The notes: generated by a model from the sequence alone, not told the origin. A stretch of 64,000 nt of DNA from Pseudomonas sp. BMS12 (GCF_001592875.1 NZ_LSOF01000003.1:53014-117013), one strand, 5' to 3'. Counted from the stretch's first letter, positions 27,950 to 37,509 are shown. Numbers and translations: made by a program.

Positions 27950-28260
27950 CCCAGCCGAACACCGTAACCGTGCACATCCTCGACAAGGAATACTGCATCG
28001 CCTGCCCCGCGGAGGAGCGTGCCAACCTGGAAAGCGCCGCCCGCTACCTGGATGGCAAGATGCGCGAAATCCGCTCCGGCGGCAAAGTCATCGGCGCCGA
28101 CCGCATCGCCGTGATGGCTGCGCTGAACATCACCCACGACCTGCTGCACAAACAGCAGCGCCTGGACCAGGAAGCCGACCACACCCGCGAGCGGGTACGC
28201 GACCTGCTGGATCGGGTCGACAGCGCCCTGGCCGCCGATCCGGATGGCGGCCTGCTCTGA
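27946..28260 (+). CDS. zapA: Cell division protein ZapA
   Basis: A 104-aa protein: TVTVHILDKEYCIACPAEERANLESAARYLDGKMREIRSGGKVIGADRIAVMAALNITHDLL is a canonical ZapA globular domain, followed by a dimerising coiled coil (HKQQRLDQEADHTRERVRDLLDRVDSAL). ZapA tetramers bundle FtsZ filaments at the division ring. It overlaps the upstream coiled-coil gene by 4 nt. The 6S RNA gene begins about 35 nt downstream, the arrangement found across gammaproteobacteria. Confidence 0.95.
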   Translation: MTQPNTVTVHILDKEYCIACPAEERANLESAARYLDGKMREIRSGGKVIGADRIAVMAALNITHDLLHKQQRLDQEADHTRERVRDLLDRVDSALAADPDGGLL

Positions 28261-28287
28261 CCTCGTCACGGGCTTATGGGGTATACT
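28257..28287 (+). promoter_or_regulatory. Sigma-70 promoter of 6S RNA
   Basis: TATACT (28282-28287) is a strong -10 about 7 nt before the expected 6S RNA 5' end. A CTGACC -35 at 28257-28262 (19-nt spacer) overlaps the zapA stop codon. The -10 is convincing, the -35 is weaker. Confidence 0.65.
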
Positions 28288-28294
28288 GCCGGCC

Positions 28295-28475
28295 AGCTCC
28301 CTGGAGTGTTGGCCAGTCGGTGATGTCCCTGAGCCGATACGCACAACCACGGGGGTTGCCAGTGGGGCCGGTGTGCATGTCCGCCTGACGGAAAGCCTTA
28401 ACGCCTCCTGCAATCTCCACCTTGAACTTTCGGGTTCAAGGGCTAACCCGACAGCGGCACCGCCGGGGAGTCCCG
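28295..28475 (+). ncRNA. ssrS: 6S RNA
   Basis: About 181 nt between zapA and the 5-formyltetrahydrofolate cyclo-ligase gene, the conserved ssrS locus. The sequence matches what I remember of Pseudomonas 6S RNA: CCCTGGAGTGTTGGCCAGTC near the 5' end, the CTTGAACTTTCGGGTTCAAG hairpin (about 28421-28440), then GGCTAACCCGACAGCGGCAC, and a GGGGAG-containing 3' end that pairs with the 5' CTCCCT. 6S RNA mimics an open promoter and sequesters sigma-70 RNA polymerase in stationary phase. Exact ends are estimated from the -10 box and closing stem. Confidence 0.93.
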
Positions 28476-28481
28476 AATTCC

Positions 28482-29081
28482 ATGATCCTGGCTTCTGACC
28501 TGTCCCGCCCGGCCTTGCGCCGCCAGCTGCGCCAGGCCCGCCGGCATCTATCCCCTCGGCAACAGCAGCAGGCCGCCTGCGCCCTCTATCGCCAGCTGGC
28601 CCAGCATCCGCTGTTCCGCCGCGCCCGCCACATTGCCCTGTACCTACCCAGCGACGGCGAGATCGACCCGCGTCCCTTGCTGCGCGAAGCGCAGAAGCGC
28701 GGCAAGGCGACCTACCTGCCGGTACTCGCGAGCTGGCCACACACCCGTATGTGCTTTCAGCGGGTGGAGCCTGGCGAAAAACTGATCCGCAATCGCTTCC
28801 GCATCGAGGAACCCGCCCTACGCCGCGCGCGACAACGCGGAGCCTGGACGCTGGACCTGATACTGCTACCACTGGTGGGATTCGATGCCTATGGCGGGCG
28901 CCTCGGCATGGGCGGAGGCTTCTATGACCGCTGCCTGGCCTACCGCAAATTGCGCAAAAATTGGCACAAGCCGACGCTTTTGGGAGTGGCACATGACTGC
29001 CAGCGGGTGGACAGGTTACCCCTGGCCAGCTGGGATATCCGACTGACAGGCGTCGTGACGGATAGGGACTGGTACGTATGA
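28482..29081 (+). CDS. 5-formyltetrahydrofolate cyclo-ligase (YgfA family)
   Basis: A 199-aa enzyme converting 5-formyl-THF to 5,10-methenyl-THF with ATP. Motifs: RPALRRQLRQARRHLSPRQQQQAA, IALYLPSDGEIDPRPLL, and the diagnostic LLPLVGFDAYGGRLGMGGGFYDRCLA. The ATG at 28482 lies a few nt beyond the 6S RNA 3' end; a longer reading frame would run through the RNA and is rejected. As in other gammaproteobacteria it is expected to be co-transcribed with ssrS, whose processing releases both products. Confidence 0.94.
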   Translation: MILASDLSRPALRRQLRQARRHLSPRQQQQAACALYRQLAQHPLFRRARHIALYLPSDGEIDPRPLLREAQKRGKATYLPVLASWPHTRMCFQRVEPGEKLIRNRFRIEEPALRRARQRGAWTLDLILLPLVGFDAYGGRLGMGGGFYDRCLAYRKLRKNWHKPTLLGVAHDCQRVDRLPLASWDIRLTGVVTDRDWYV

Positions 29082-29131
29082 GACGAAAGACTCGAGGCCG
29101 CCGCGCTCCCTGCGGCAGACTTCGAACTGGA

Positions 29132-29260
29132 TCAGCGCTCGCTCTGGCTGGCCGGCAGGTCGCCCTGACGGTCCCAGAGGCTCTGGGTGTAACCTGTCGT
29201 AACCATACCCAGGCTGAACAGTATGACCAGGACCCACAATATATCTGGCTTGCGTTTCAT
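29132..29260 (-). CDS. 42-aa single-span membrane microprotein
   Basis: A small open reading frame encoding MKRKPDILWVLVILFSLGMV followed by TTGYTQSLWDRQGDLPASQSER. It has a positively charged N-terminus (KRK), one hydrophobic segment (about residues 7-21) and a polar tail, so it is either a signal-anchor membrane peptide or a short exported peptide. It has an excellent ribosome-binding site, GGGGGAGGCAACTCG before the ATG. It is antisense to nothing and lies between the convergent cyclo-ligase gene and the EVE-domain gene. I recall similar MKRKPD-starting peptides in other Pseudomonas but cannot verify this. No function is known. Confidence 0.7.
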   Translation of the reverse strand: MKRKPDILWVLVILFSLGMVTTGYTQSLWDRQGDLPASQSER

Positions 29261-29460
29261 CGAGTTGCCTCCCCCTTTCGGCACACTGCGTGGCTTGACC
29301 GGTAGTGGTGTTGTTATTGGCCGGTACGCCGGCGCCTAGCCTGGGCCATTGCTCTCTGCGGAGCAGTGAGGACCCATTCAGTTTTTGACGCCAACTGGCC
29401 GCCAGCTTCGGGAACGATTTTCACTCCCGACGCAAAGACCGGCTGACAGGAGCAAAGTTC

Positions 29461-29910
29461 ATGCCTTATTGGCTAATGAAGTCGGAACCCGACGAATTGT
29501 CCATCAAGCACCTGCGCCATCTCGGCCGCGCACGCTGGGATGGCGTACGCAACTATCAGGCGCGCAACTTCCTGCGCAGCATGAACGAGGGTGATCTGTT
29601 CTTCTTCTATCACTCCAGTTGCCCGGAGCCCGGCATCGCCGGCATCGCCCGGATTGCCAGCCCGGTCTATCCAGACCCTACCGCGCTGGACCCGCAGAGC
29701 CACTACTTCGACCCCAAGGCCAGTAGCGAGAAAAATCCCTGGAGCGCCCTCGACGTGGAATTCGTCGAAGCCTTCCCCCAGGTGCTGTCTCTGACCCGAC
29801 TCAAGGCAACGGCAGCGCTCTCCGGCCTCGCTCTGGTGCAACGCGGCAGTCGCCTGTCGGTGATGCCGGTCAGCGAGGAAGAATGGCAGGCAATCCTGGC
29901 CATGCGTTGA
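29461..29910 (+). CDS. EVE-domain protein
   Basis: A 149-aa single-domain EVE (PUA-like) protein: PYWLMKSEPDELSIKHLRHLGRARWDGVRNYQARNFLRSMNEGDLFFFYHSS, then GIAGIARIASPVYPDPTALD and YFDPKASSEKNPWSALDVEFVEAFPQVLSLTRLK. This is the small thymocyte-nuclear-protein-1-like form. EVE domains bind modified bases in nucleic acids; the target is unknown. It stands alone, with no restriction or methyltransferase neighbour, so it looks like a housekeeping copy. ACAGGAGCAAAGTTC precedes the ATG. Confidence 0.93.
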   Translation: MPYWLMKSEPDELSIKHLRHLGRARWDGVRNYQARNFLRSMNEGDLFFFYHSSCPEPGIAGIARIASPVYPDPTALDPQSHYFDPKASSEKNPWSALDVEFVEAFPQVLSLTRLKATAALSGLALVQRGSRLSVMPVSEEEWQAILAMR

Positions 29911-29961
29911 GCCGCGGCATCCGCTGTGCTATGACCAAGGCATAGCCTGGGGAGCCAACCG

Positions 29962-31824
29962 ATGCGCGCACACTCCGTCTGGCCGGCGCGCCTGGCGCTG
30001 GTCCTCCTACTGCTGGTGCTGTGTGGCGCCAGCCTGATGCTCTGGCGCCAGCTGGAGCAGAGCCAGCAAGAACGCCTGAACGAGCGGGTAGGCTTCCAGG
30101 CCACCGCCCTGGCGCGGCAGCTGGAAAATACCCTGCACACCGAAGTGGAAAGCTTGAGCCGCATCGCCCGCCTGTGGAACAACCTCGGGCGGCTCTACCG
30201 CGAAGACTGGAACACCGAGGCCGAACTGACCCTGCGCGGCTTTCCCGCCTATCAGTCGGTGCAATGGGTCGGCCCCGACCTGAAGATGCGCTGGCTCCTA
30301 CCCCTACAAGGCAATGAAGCGGCGCGCGACTTCCGCCTGACCCCCGAACACCCCAACTACGCCCTGGCCATGCAGGCCAGGGACAGCGGCGAGCAGCGCC
30401 TGTCCAACAGCTTCCAGCTGGTGCAGGGCGGCCGCGGCTTCGTACTCTACACACCACTCTACCTGACAGGCACACAGGGCCAGCGGCAGTTCGACGGTTT
30501 CCTGCAGGGGGTCTTTCGTGTCGAGCCGTTGATGGACGAGCTGCTCAACCATCTCGACCGCAACGACTTCAGCCTGCGCCTGCTGGAAAACGGCCACAGC
30601 CTGTACAGCCGCGAGCGTCCGGGAACGCTGCCAGATCGCGCGGTCGAAGTACCGCTGAGCCTGCTCAACAACGACAGCTTCAGCCTGCAGCTGAGCCCTA
30701 CCGAGAAGCTCCTGCAGCAGCTCTCCACACCACTACCCCAGGTGGTACTGGGCGCCGGCCTGGCCATCGGCATGCTGCTGGTCGCCGCCCTGGCCCTGGC
30801 CCTGGAAAACGCCAGACGCGCAGGCGCCCTGCAGCAGGCCAACCGGCGCCTGCAGGTCGAAGCCACGCGCCGCGAGGCCATCGAGCAAAGCCTGCGCGAC
30901 AGCCGTGAGCGCTTGCAGCTGGTGATCGACCTGACGGACTCCAGCCACGATGGCCTGTTCATCTTCGATACCGCCAACCGCGAACTGCTGCACATGAACC
31001 AGGCCACCTACTCGGCCCTCGGCTACCGCGCCGAGCAGTTCACCCAGCTGTTGCGCGACAACCCCGAACAACTCATCCCCGGGTTTCATGCCTGGCTAAA
31101 ACAGGTGCGCAGCGCGCAACGGGACAACCAGTCGCGGATATTCCAGCGCGAGCTGTGCCGCCGCGACGGCAGTCGCCAACCGGCCGAGATCAACACGCAG
31201 CTGGTCAGCCTGGGCGAGCGCGAGTACCTGATCGCCGTGTCCCGCGACAACAGCGAGCGCCTGGAGCTCGAGGCCCGCCTGCAGCGCCTGTCGCAGCAGG
31301 ACGGCCTGACCGGCCTGTACAACCGCCGTTTCTTCGATCAGCAGCTACAGAGCGAATGGCGCCGCCTGCGCCGTATCGGTGCACCGCTGACCCTGCTGAT
31401 GCTGGATATCGACCACTTCAAGACCTTCAACGACAGCCTCGGTCACCTGGCCGGCGACGATGCCCTGCGCCAGGTCGCCGGTGTGCTGCAGGAAAGCCTG
31501 CAACGCGAGGGCGATGTGGCCTGTCGCTATGGCGGCGAGGAGTTCGCCATCATCCTCGCCAACACCGGCCTGGACGGTGGTGAGCATGTCGCGGCACGCG
31601 TGCACGAGCTGGTCGCCAGCCTGGGGATCGCCCATCCAGCCTGCCCGGCGGGCCGCCTGACCCTGAGCATCGGCCTGGCAGTGGCCGAGCCGGTCGGCGA
31701 AGAGTCACCGGCGGGCCTGATTGCGCGCAGCGACCAGGCCCTGTACCGGGCCAAGCACGAAGGACGCAACTGCACCCGGGTGTGGAGCGAGACCGACAAG
31801 AGCAGCGGTCGCGCCCCGGCCTGA
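29962..31824 (+). CDS. Membrane-anchored diguanylate cyclase with periplasmic sensor, PAS and GGDEF domains
   Basis: A 620-aa protein. Transmembrane helix 1 is at about 9-28, a periplasmic CHASE-like sensor spans about 30-255, helix 2 is at about 258-280, then a PAS domain (about 310-430: LQLVIDLTDSSHDGLFIFDTANRELLHMN) and a GGDEF domain (about 440-610). The catalytic motif GGEEF is at 524-528, with an RxxD inhibitory I-site (REGD) at 515-518, so it should be an active, product-inhibited cyclic-di-GMP synthase. It is convergent with the FliL-like gene: the two coding regions abut exactly at 31824/31825. Confidence 0.93.
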   Translation: MRAHSVWPARLALVLLLLVLCGASLMLWRQLEQSQQERLNERVGFQATALARQLENTLHTEVESLSRIARLWNNLGRLYREDWNTEAELTLRGFPAYQSVQWVGPDLKMRWLLPLQGNEAARDFRLTPEHPNYALAMQARDSGEQRLSNSFQLVQGGRGFVLYTPLYLTGTQGQRQFDGFLQGVFRVEPLMDELLNHLDRNDFSLRLLENGHSLYSRERPGTLPDRAVEVPLSLLNNDSFSLQLSPTEKLLQQLSTPLPQVVLGAGLAIGMLLVAALALALENARRAGALQQANRRLQVEATRREAIEQSLRDSRERLQLVIDLTDSSHDGLFIFDTANRELLHMNQATYSALGYRAEQFTQLLRDNPEQLIPGFHAWLKQVRSAQRDNQSRIFQRELCRRDGSRQPAEINTQLVSLGEREYLIAVSRDNSERLELEARLQRLSQQDGLTGLYNRRFFDQQLQSEWRRLRRIGAPLTLLMLDIDHFKTFNDSLGHLAGDDALRQVAGVLQESLQREGDVACRYGGEEFAIILANTGLDGGEHVAARVHELVASLGIAHPACPAGRLTLSIGLAVAEPVGEESPAGLIARSDQALYRAKHEGRNCTRVWSETDKSSGRAPA

Positions 31825-32232
31825 TCACTGGATGATCAGGTTGTTGAACAGCAGGTCTTCGACCAACGGCTTGCCCTCTTCCTGTTCAAGCACCGTCTGC
31901 ACCTGCTTGAGTGCCTCCTGGCGCAGGATTTCCTTGGCGTTCTCGTCGGCCATGCTGGCCTCGGTCTGCTGGGAGAACAGCATCACCAGCTGATTGCGGA
32001 TCAGCGGCTCGTGATGCTCGACCTTCTCCTCGGCCTCGCTGCCGGTCACGCGCAGAGCGATATCGGCCTTGTAGAACTTCAGCTTGGGCCCCTCGCCGAA
32101 GTTGCCGACCAGGGCAGGAACCAGGCTGACATAAGCCACCTTGGGCTCGGCGCTTTCTTCCTCGCCACCACCACTGGCCTGGGCGAAACAGGGCAGGAGC
32201 AGGGCGAACAGCAGGGCAATGGTTTTCTTCAC
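31825..32232 (-). CDS. Exported FliL-like protein
   Basis: A 135-aa protein with a cleavable signal peptide (KKTIALLFALLLPCFAQA, then SGGGEEE). The rest resembles the FliL periplasmic domain: VAYVSLVPALVGNFGEGPKLKFYKADIALRV, EPLIRNQLVMLFSQQTEASMADENAKEILRQEALKQVQTVLEQEEG, VEDLLFNNLIIQ. FliL proper is membrane-anchored and sits near the flagellar stator; here the anchor is replaced by a signal peptide and no flagellar genes are nearby. It is probably a periplasmic relative of unknown role. Confidence 0.85.
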   Translation of the reverse strand: MKKTIALLFALLLPCFAQASGGGEEESAEPKVAYVSLVPALVGNFGEGPKLKFYKADIALRVTGSEAEEKVEHHEPLIRNQLVMLFSQQTEASMADENAKEILRQEALKQVQTVLEQEEGKPLVEDLLFNNLIIQ

Positions 32233-32392
32233 GGGGCATTCCTCGACGGCAGATGCGGCCTAGCATAGCCATAGCGGCCCGCCTGCCCAAGCCCGATGCT
32301 TATGGGCCTGCATCAGACTGAACCATGCTCGTTGACCGAGCGGCACCGCCACCTACACTGCCGGACAGTCCCCGAACCCAAGGAACACCGCG

Positions 32393-33373
32393 ATGAAAGC
32401 CCTTCTCTGCAAGGCCTTCGGCCCCGCCTCCAGCCTGGTACTGGATGACCTGCCCAGCCCGGAACCCAAGAAGAACGAGGTGCTGATCGAGGTCCACGCC
32501 GCCGGCGTCAACTTCCCCGACACCCTGATCATCGAAGGCAAGTACCAGTTCAAGCCGCCCTTCCCCTTCGCGCCGGGCGGCGAGGCTGCCGGCGTGGTCA
32601 AGGCGGTCGGCGAGAAGGTCAGCCACCTCAAGCCCGGCGACCGGGTCATGGCCCTCACCGGCTGGGGTGGCTTCGCCGAGGAGGTCGCGGTAGGCGCCTA
32701 TAACGTGCTGCCCGTGCCCGCCAGCATGGAGCTGACCACCGCCGCCGGCTTCGGCATGACCTACGGCACCTCGATGCACGCGCTCAAGCAGCGCGCCAAC
32801 CTGCAGCCGGGCGAAACCCTCTTGGTACTCGGCGCCTCCGGTGGCGTCGGCCTGGCCGCCGTGGAAATCGGCAAGGCCATGGGCGCCACCGTGATCGCCG
32901 CAGCGAGTACCGCGGAGAAGCTGGAAGTGGCGCGCAAGGCCGGTGCCGATCACCTGATCAACTACAGCGAGCAGAGCCTGAAGGAGGAGCTGAAGAAGCT
33001 CACCAACGGCCAGGGCGTGGACGTGATCTACGATCCGGTCGGCGGCAGCTTCTTCGAAGAAGCGTTCCGCTCCATGGCCTGGAACGGCCGCTTCCTGGTA
33101 GTCGGTTTCGCCGCCGGCGGAGGCATCCCGGCGCTGCCGGCCAACCTGCCGCTGCTCAAGGGCGCCGCACTGATCGGCGTGTTCTGGGGCTCCTTCGCCC
33201 AGCGCCAGCCGCAGGACAACGCCGCCAACTTCCAGCAGCTGTTCGCCTGGCATGCCGAGGGCAAGCTCAAGCCGCTGGTGTCGCAGACCTTCCCGTTGGC
33301 ACGCGGTGGCGAGGCCATCGACTACCTGGGCCAGCGCAAGGCCGTGGGCAAGGTGGTGGTGCAGGTGCGCTAG
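32393..33373 (+). CDS. NADPH:quinone oxidoreductase family protein (MDR, QorA-like)
   Basis: A 326-aa MDR protein: KALLCKAFGPASSLVLDDLPSPEPKKNEVLIEVHAAGVNFPDTLIIEGKYQ, the Rossmann LVLGASGGVGLAAVEIGKAMGATVIA segment, and a C-terminal PLVSQTFPLARGGEAIDYLGQRKAVGKVVVQ. It has no zinc ligands. It is only distantly like the oxidoreductase at 2064. It probably reduces quinones or alpha,beta-unsaturated carbonyls with NADPH. It is divergent from the FliL-like gene and followed by a strong bidirectional terminator. Confidence 0.93.
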   Translation: MKALLCKAFGPASSLVLDDLPSPEPKKNEVLIEVHAAGVNFPDTLIIEGKYQFKPPFPFAPGGEAAGVVKAVGEKVSHLKPGDRVMALTGWGGFAEEVAVGAYNVLPVPASMELTTAAGFGMTYGTSMHALKQRANLQPGETLLVLGASGGVGLAAVEIGKAMGATVIAAASTAEKLEVARKAGADHLINYSEQSLKEELKKLTNGQGVDVIYDPVGGSFFEEAFRSMAWNGRFLVVGFAAGGGIPALPANLPLLKGAALIGVFWGSFAQRQPQDNAANFQQLFAWHAEGKLKPLVSQTFPLARGGEAIDYLGQRKAVGKVVVQVR

Positions 33374-33384
33374 GCGCCCCGATG

Positions 33385-33412
33385 AAAAAAGCCGCCCGAG
33401 GGCGGCTTTTTT
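33385..33412. terminator. Bidirectional intrinsic terminator
   Basis: AAAAAAGCCGCC (33385-33396) and GGCGGCTTTTTT (33401-33412) form a perfect 12-bp stem with a CGAG tetraloop and T-runs on both strands. It serves the oxidoreductase (plus) and the flavoprotein (minus), whose stop codons flank it. Confidence 0.92.
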
Positions 33413-33424
33413 GTGCCTGCGCTT

Positions 33425-34393
33425 TTATTCACGTGGCGCGTAGGCAAACACATCGGCGCGCATCTGATGCGCACCCATGCCCGCCTCGACCAGGGCATCC
33501 AGGGTGCCGTAAACCATCGCCGGCGAGCCACTGGCATAGACATGCAGCGCCTTGAGTTCGGCGAAGTCTTCGCACACTGCCTCGTGCAGCATGCCGCAGC
33601 GCCCGGCCCAGCCACAGGTATCGCTGACCACCTGATGCAGATGCAGACCGGGCTGTTTCTCCCAGGCCGCCCAGTTGTCCAGGTGGTAGAAATCCTCGGG
33701 CTGGCGCACGCCCCAGTACAGGTGCACCGGGTGGACAAAGCCGCTGGCCCGGCAGTGTTCAATCAGACTGTGCATCTGCGCCATGCCGGTGCCTGCTGCG
33801 AGCAGCACCAGGGGCCCCGGCGGCAATTCGGCCAGGTGGGTATCGCCGAACGGCATCTGCACCCGCGCCAGACGAGTGCGACGCAGCTGGGCCAGCAGCT
33901 GCTGCGTGCTTTCTTCACGAGTGAGGATATGCAGTTCGAGGTCGCGCCCGCTGGTCGGTGCCGACGCCAGGGAGAAGGCCGACCATTCGCCATCGTCGCG
34001 CTGCAGCATCAGATACTGCCCAGCGTGATAGCGCGGCGCCTTGCCGGCCGGAGCACGCAGCCGCACACAGCAGACGTCGCCGCCGAGGTCGACCAGCTCG
34101 AGCACCTGACAGGCGAAAGTCCGCACCGGCAGCTCGCCAGGCGCCAGCACACCGTCCCAGTGCAGCACACAGTCCTGCAGCGGCTCGGCCAGGCAGGTGA
34201 ACAGTTCGCCATGGTCCAGCTCGGCGCCGTTCTGACGCACCTTACCCTCCACCAGCAACGCCGCACAGATATGGCAGTTGCCGTTGCGGCAGCTCTGCGG
34301 GCAGTCGTAGCCGAGGCGCCGCGCGGCATCGAGGATGCGCTCACCGCCATGCACGTCGAGCACCGCGCCCGAAGGTTGCAGGGTGACCTTCAT
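33425..34393 (-). CDS. 2Fe-2S ferredoxin-FAD/NAD(P)H reductase (CDP-6-deoxy-delta-3,4-glucoseen reductase-like)
   Basis: A 322-aa electron-transfer flavoprotein. An N-terminal plant-type 2Fe-2S domain (about 1-90) has cluster cysteines in YDCPQSCRNGNCHICAALLV and a later TCLAEPLQDC. It is followed by an FAD-binding barrel (RAPAGKAPRYHAGQYLMLQRDDGEWSAFSLASAP) and an NAD(P) domain (GPLVLLAAGTGMAQMHSLIEHC). Pseudomonas annotate the homologue beside ubiD as CDP-6-deoxyglucoseen reductase or Fre. It may provide reduced flavin, relevant because UbiD needs prenylated FMN; that link is a suggestion. It is the distal gene after ubiD, with an unusual palindromic spacer between them. Confidence 0.88.
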   Translation of the reverse strand: MKVTLQPSGAVLDVHGGERILDAARRLGYDCPQSCRNGNCHICAALLVEGKVRQNGAELDHGELFTCLAEPLQDCVLHWDGVLAPGELPVRTFACQVLELVDLGGDVCCVRLRAPAGKAPRYHAGQYLMLQRDDGEWSAFSLASAPTSGRDLELHILTREESTQQLLAQLRRTRLARVQMPFGDTHLAELPPGPLVLLAAGTGMAQMHSLIEHCRASGFVHPVHLYWGVRQPEDFYHLDNWAAWEKQPGLHLHQVVSDTCGWAGRCGMLHEAVCEDFAELKALHVYASGSPAMVYGTLDALVEAGMGAHQMRADVFAYAPRE

Positions 34394-34541
34394 GACATGA
34401 ATGCCTTCAGCTGCGTCGCGAGCGAAGGATGGGCAAGGCGAAAGGGCGCGAGGGCGCGGAGTTTACACCGAGTAAATGAGCAGCCCGAGCGGCCTTTCAA
34501 CACAGCCCAATCGAGCGCAGCAGCAGATGATGCGTTCATCA
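34393..34541. repeat. Imperfect long palindrome filling the ubiD-flavoprotein gap
   Basis: The whole spacer folds on itself in nested arms: TGACATGAATGC (34393-34404) with GCGTTCATCA (34532-34541); GCTGCGTCGCGAGCG (34410-34424) with CGAGCGCAGCAGC (34512-34524); GGATGGGC (34427-34434) with GCCCAATC (34505-34512); GAAAGGGCGCGAGGGC (34440-34455) with GCCCGAGCGGCCTTTC (34483-34498); and GTTTAC (34461-34466) with GTAAAT (34472-34477). The outer arms overlap the ubiD stop and the flavoprotein start. It resembles dispersed Pseudomonas repeats I remember with the GCGGAGTTTAC...GTAAATGAG core, but copy number cannot be checked here. Confidence 0.6.
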
Positions 34542-36005
34542 GTCGATGCCCAACTCTTGCCACAGTGCGTCGACCCGCGCGACCACGGCCGGGTCCTTCT
34601 CGATCACCCGGCCCCACTCGCGACTGGTCTCGCCCGGCCACTTGTGGGTCGCATCCAGGCCCATCTTCGAGCCGAGGCCGGAAACCGGCGAGGCGAAATC
34701 GAGGTAGTCGATCGGCGTGTTGTCGATCATCACCGTGTCGCGCTTGGGGTCCATGCGCGTGGTGATGGCCCAGATCACATCGTTCCAGTCGCGGGCGTTG
34801 ACGTCGTCGTCGGTGACGATGACGAACTTGGTGTACATGAACTGGCGCAGGAAACTCCACACGCCGAGCATCACCCGTTTGGCGTGGCCGGGATACTGCT
34901 TCTTCATGGTCACCACCGCCATGCGGTACGAGCAGCCTTCCGGCGGCAGGTAGAAGTCGGTGATCTCGGGGAACTGCTTCTGCAGGATCGGTACGAACAC
35001 CTCGTTCAGCGCCACGCCGAGGATCGCCGGCTCATCCGGCGGACGGCCGGTGTAGGTCGAGTGATAGACCGGCTGCTTTCTGCGGGTAATCCGCTCAACG
35101 GTAAATACCGGGAAGGTATCGACCTCGTTGTAGTAGCCGGTGTGGTCGCCATAGGGGCCTTCCGGCGCCGTCTCGCCCGGATGGATCACCCCTTCGAGGA
35201 CGATCTCGGCACTGGCCGGCACCTGCAGGTCAGAGCCGATGGCCTTGACCAGCTCGGTGCGGTGACCGCGCAGGAGGCCGGCGAAGGCATACTCGGAGAG
35301 GGTATCCGGCACCGGGGTGACCGCACCGAGGATGGTCGCCGGGTCAGCTCCGAGGGCCACGCAGACCGGATAGGGCTGGCCCGGATGCTTGTCGCACCAG
35401 TCGCGAAAATCCAGGGCACCGCCGCGGTGGCTGAGCCAGCGCATGATCACCTTGTTGCGGCCGATCACCTGCTGGCGATAGATGCCGAGGTTCTGCCGCT
35501 CCTTGTTCGGCCCGCGGGTGATGGTCAGGCCCCAGGTAATCAGCGGCGCCACGTCGCCCGGCCAGCAGGTCTGCACCGGCAGTTTGCTCAGGTCGACGTC
35601 GTCGCCCTCTTCGATCACCTCCTGGCAGGGCGCGTCCTTGAGCACCTTGGGCGCCATGCTGATGACCTTCTTGAAGATCGGCAGCTTGCTCCAGGCGTCC
35701 TTCAGCCCCTTGGGCGGCTCGGGCTCCTTGAGGAAGGCCAGCAGCTTGCCGATCTCGCGCAGCTCGCCGACATCCTCGGCGCCCATCCCCAAGGCCACGC
35801 GCTTGGGCGTGCCGAACAGGTTGCCGAGCACCGGCATATCGAACCCGGCGGGCTTCTCGAACAGCAGCGCCGGGCCACCCTTGCGCAGGGTACGGTCGCA
35901 GACCTCGGTCATCTCCAGCACGGGAGAAACCGGAGTCTGGATGCGTTTGAGTTCGCCGCGGCTTTCCAGCTCGCGGATAAAGTCGCGCAGGTCGCGATAC
36001 TGCAT
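34539..36005 (-). CDS. ubiD: 4-hydroxy-3-polyprenylbenzoate decarboxylase
   Basis: A 488-aa UbiD, matching the usual length. Typical stretches are [22 protein letters not shown], then [82 protein letters not shown] and [27 protein letters not shown]. The E-x-x-x-R...E decarboxylase triad residues lie in the middle domain. It uses prenyl-FMN made by UbiX to decarboxylate the ubiquinone precursor. It is preceded upstream (on its strand) by rho with a 121-nt gap, and followed by the flavoprotein gene. Confidence 0.97.
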   Translation of the reverse strand: MQYRDLRDFIRELESRGELKRIQTPVSPVLEMTEVCDRTLRKGGPALLFEKPAGFDMPVLGNLFGTPKRVALGMGAEDVGELREIGKLLAFLKEPEPPKGLKDAWSKLPIFKKVISMAPKVLKDAPCQEVIEEGDDVDLSKLPVQTCWPGDVAPLITWGLTITRGPNKERQNLGIYRQQVIGRNKVIMRWLSHRGGALDFRDWCDKHPGQPYPVCVALGADPATILGAVTPVPDTLSEYAFAGLLRGHRTELVKAIGSDLQVPASAEIVLEGVIHPGETAPEGPYGDHTGYYNEVDTFPVFTVERITRRKQPVYHSTYTGRPPDEPAILGVALNEVFVPILQKQFPEITDFYLPPEGCSYRMAVVTMKKQYPGHAKRVMLGVWSFLRQFMYTKFVIVTDDDVNARDWNDVIWAITTRMDPKRDTVMIDNTPIDYLDFASPVSGLGSKMGLDATHKWPGETSREWGRVIEKDPAVVARVDALWQELGID

Positions 36006-36087
36006 GCAGAAGCCTCGTGTGGGGCGCGCAGGTCGGGGCGCAAAGTTTAGCGCCGAACTCGGTTATTCAGAAGGCCGCAGATACGCG

Positions 36088-36112
36088 AAGGCCGGGTTTC
36101 CCCGGCCTTTTT
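36088..36112. terminator. Hairpin downstream of rho
   Basis: AAGGCCGGG (36088-36096), TTTC loop, CCCGGCCTT (36101-36109): a 9-bp stem 15 nt beyond the rho stop. The T-run (36108-36112) is on the plus strand, so in the rho direction this is a stem without a U-tract and termination would be weak. Confidence 0.5.
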
Positions 36113-36126
36113 GTGCCACGCCCGAA

Positions 36127-37386
<1,260 letters not shown>

Positions 37387-37509
37387 AGGAATGACGTAGG
37401 TATGTAGAGGAGGGAAGGAAAGCACTGGGCTTTGCTGGCCGCGCGGCGAGGAAGGCGACTGGATCGCTCGATCTTATCGGGAAGAGTGCGTCGGCGGCGG
37501 CTTGGGAGA

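Noticed and set aside
28422..28481. Upstream extension of the cyclo-ligase frame
   Set aside because: The extra 20 codons lie inside the 6S RNA and do not resemble the family N-terminus; ATG at 28482 is used.
27790..28992. 400-aa minus-strand frame across zapA, 6S RNA and the cyclo-ligase
   Set aside because: It would overlap three well-supported features on the other strand and has an Arg/Gly/Ala-rich composition without domains.
29461..29910. EVE-domain gene as part of a modification-dependent restriction system
   Set aside because: No nuclease, methyltransferase or helicase is adjacent; it is the small stand-alone form common in Pseudomonas core genomes.
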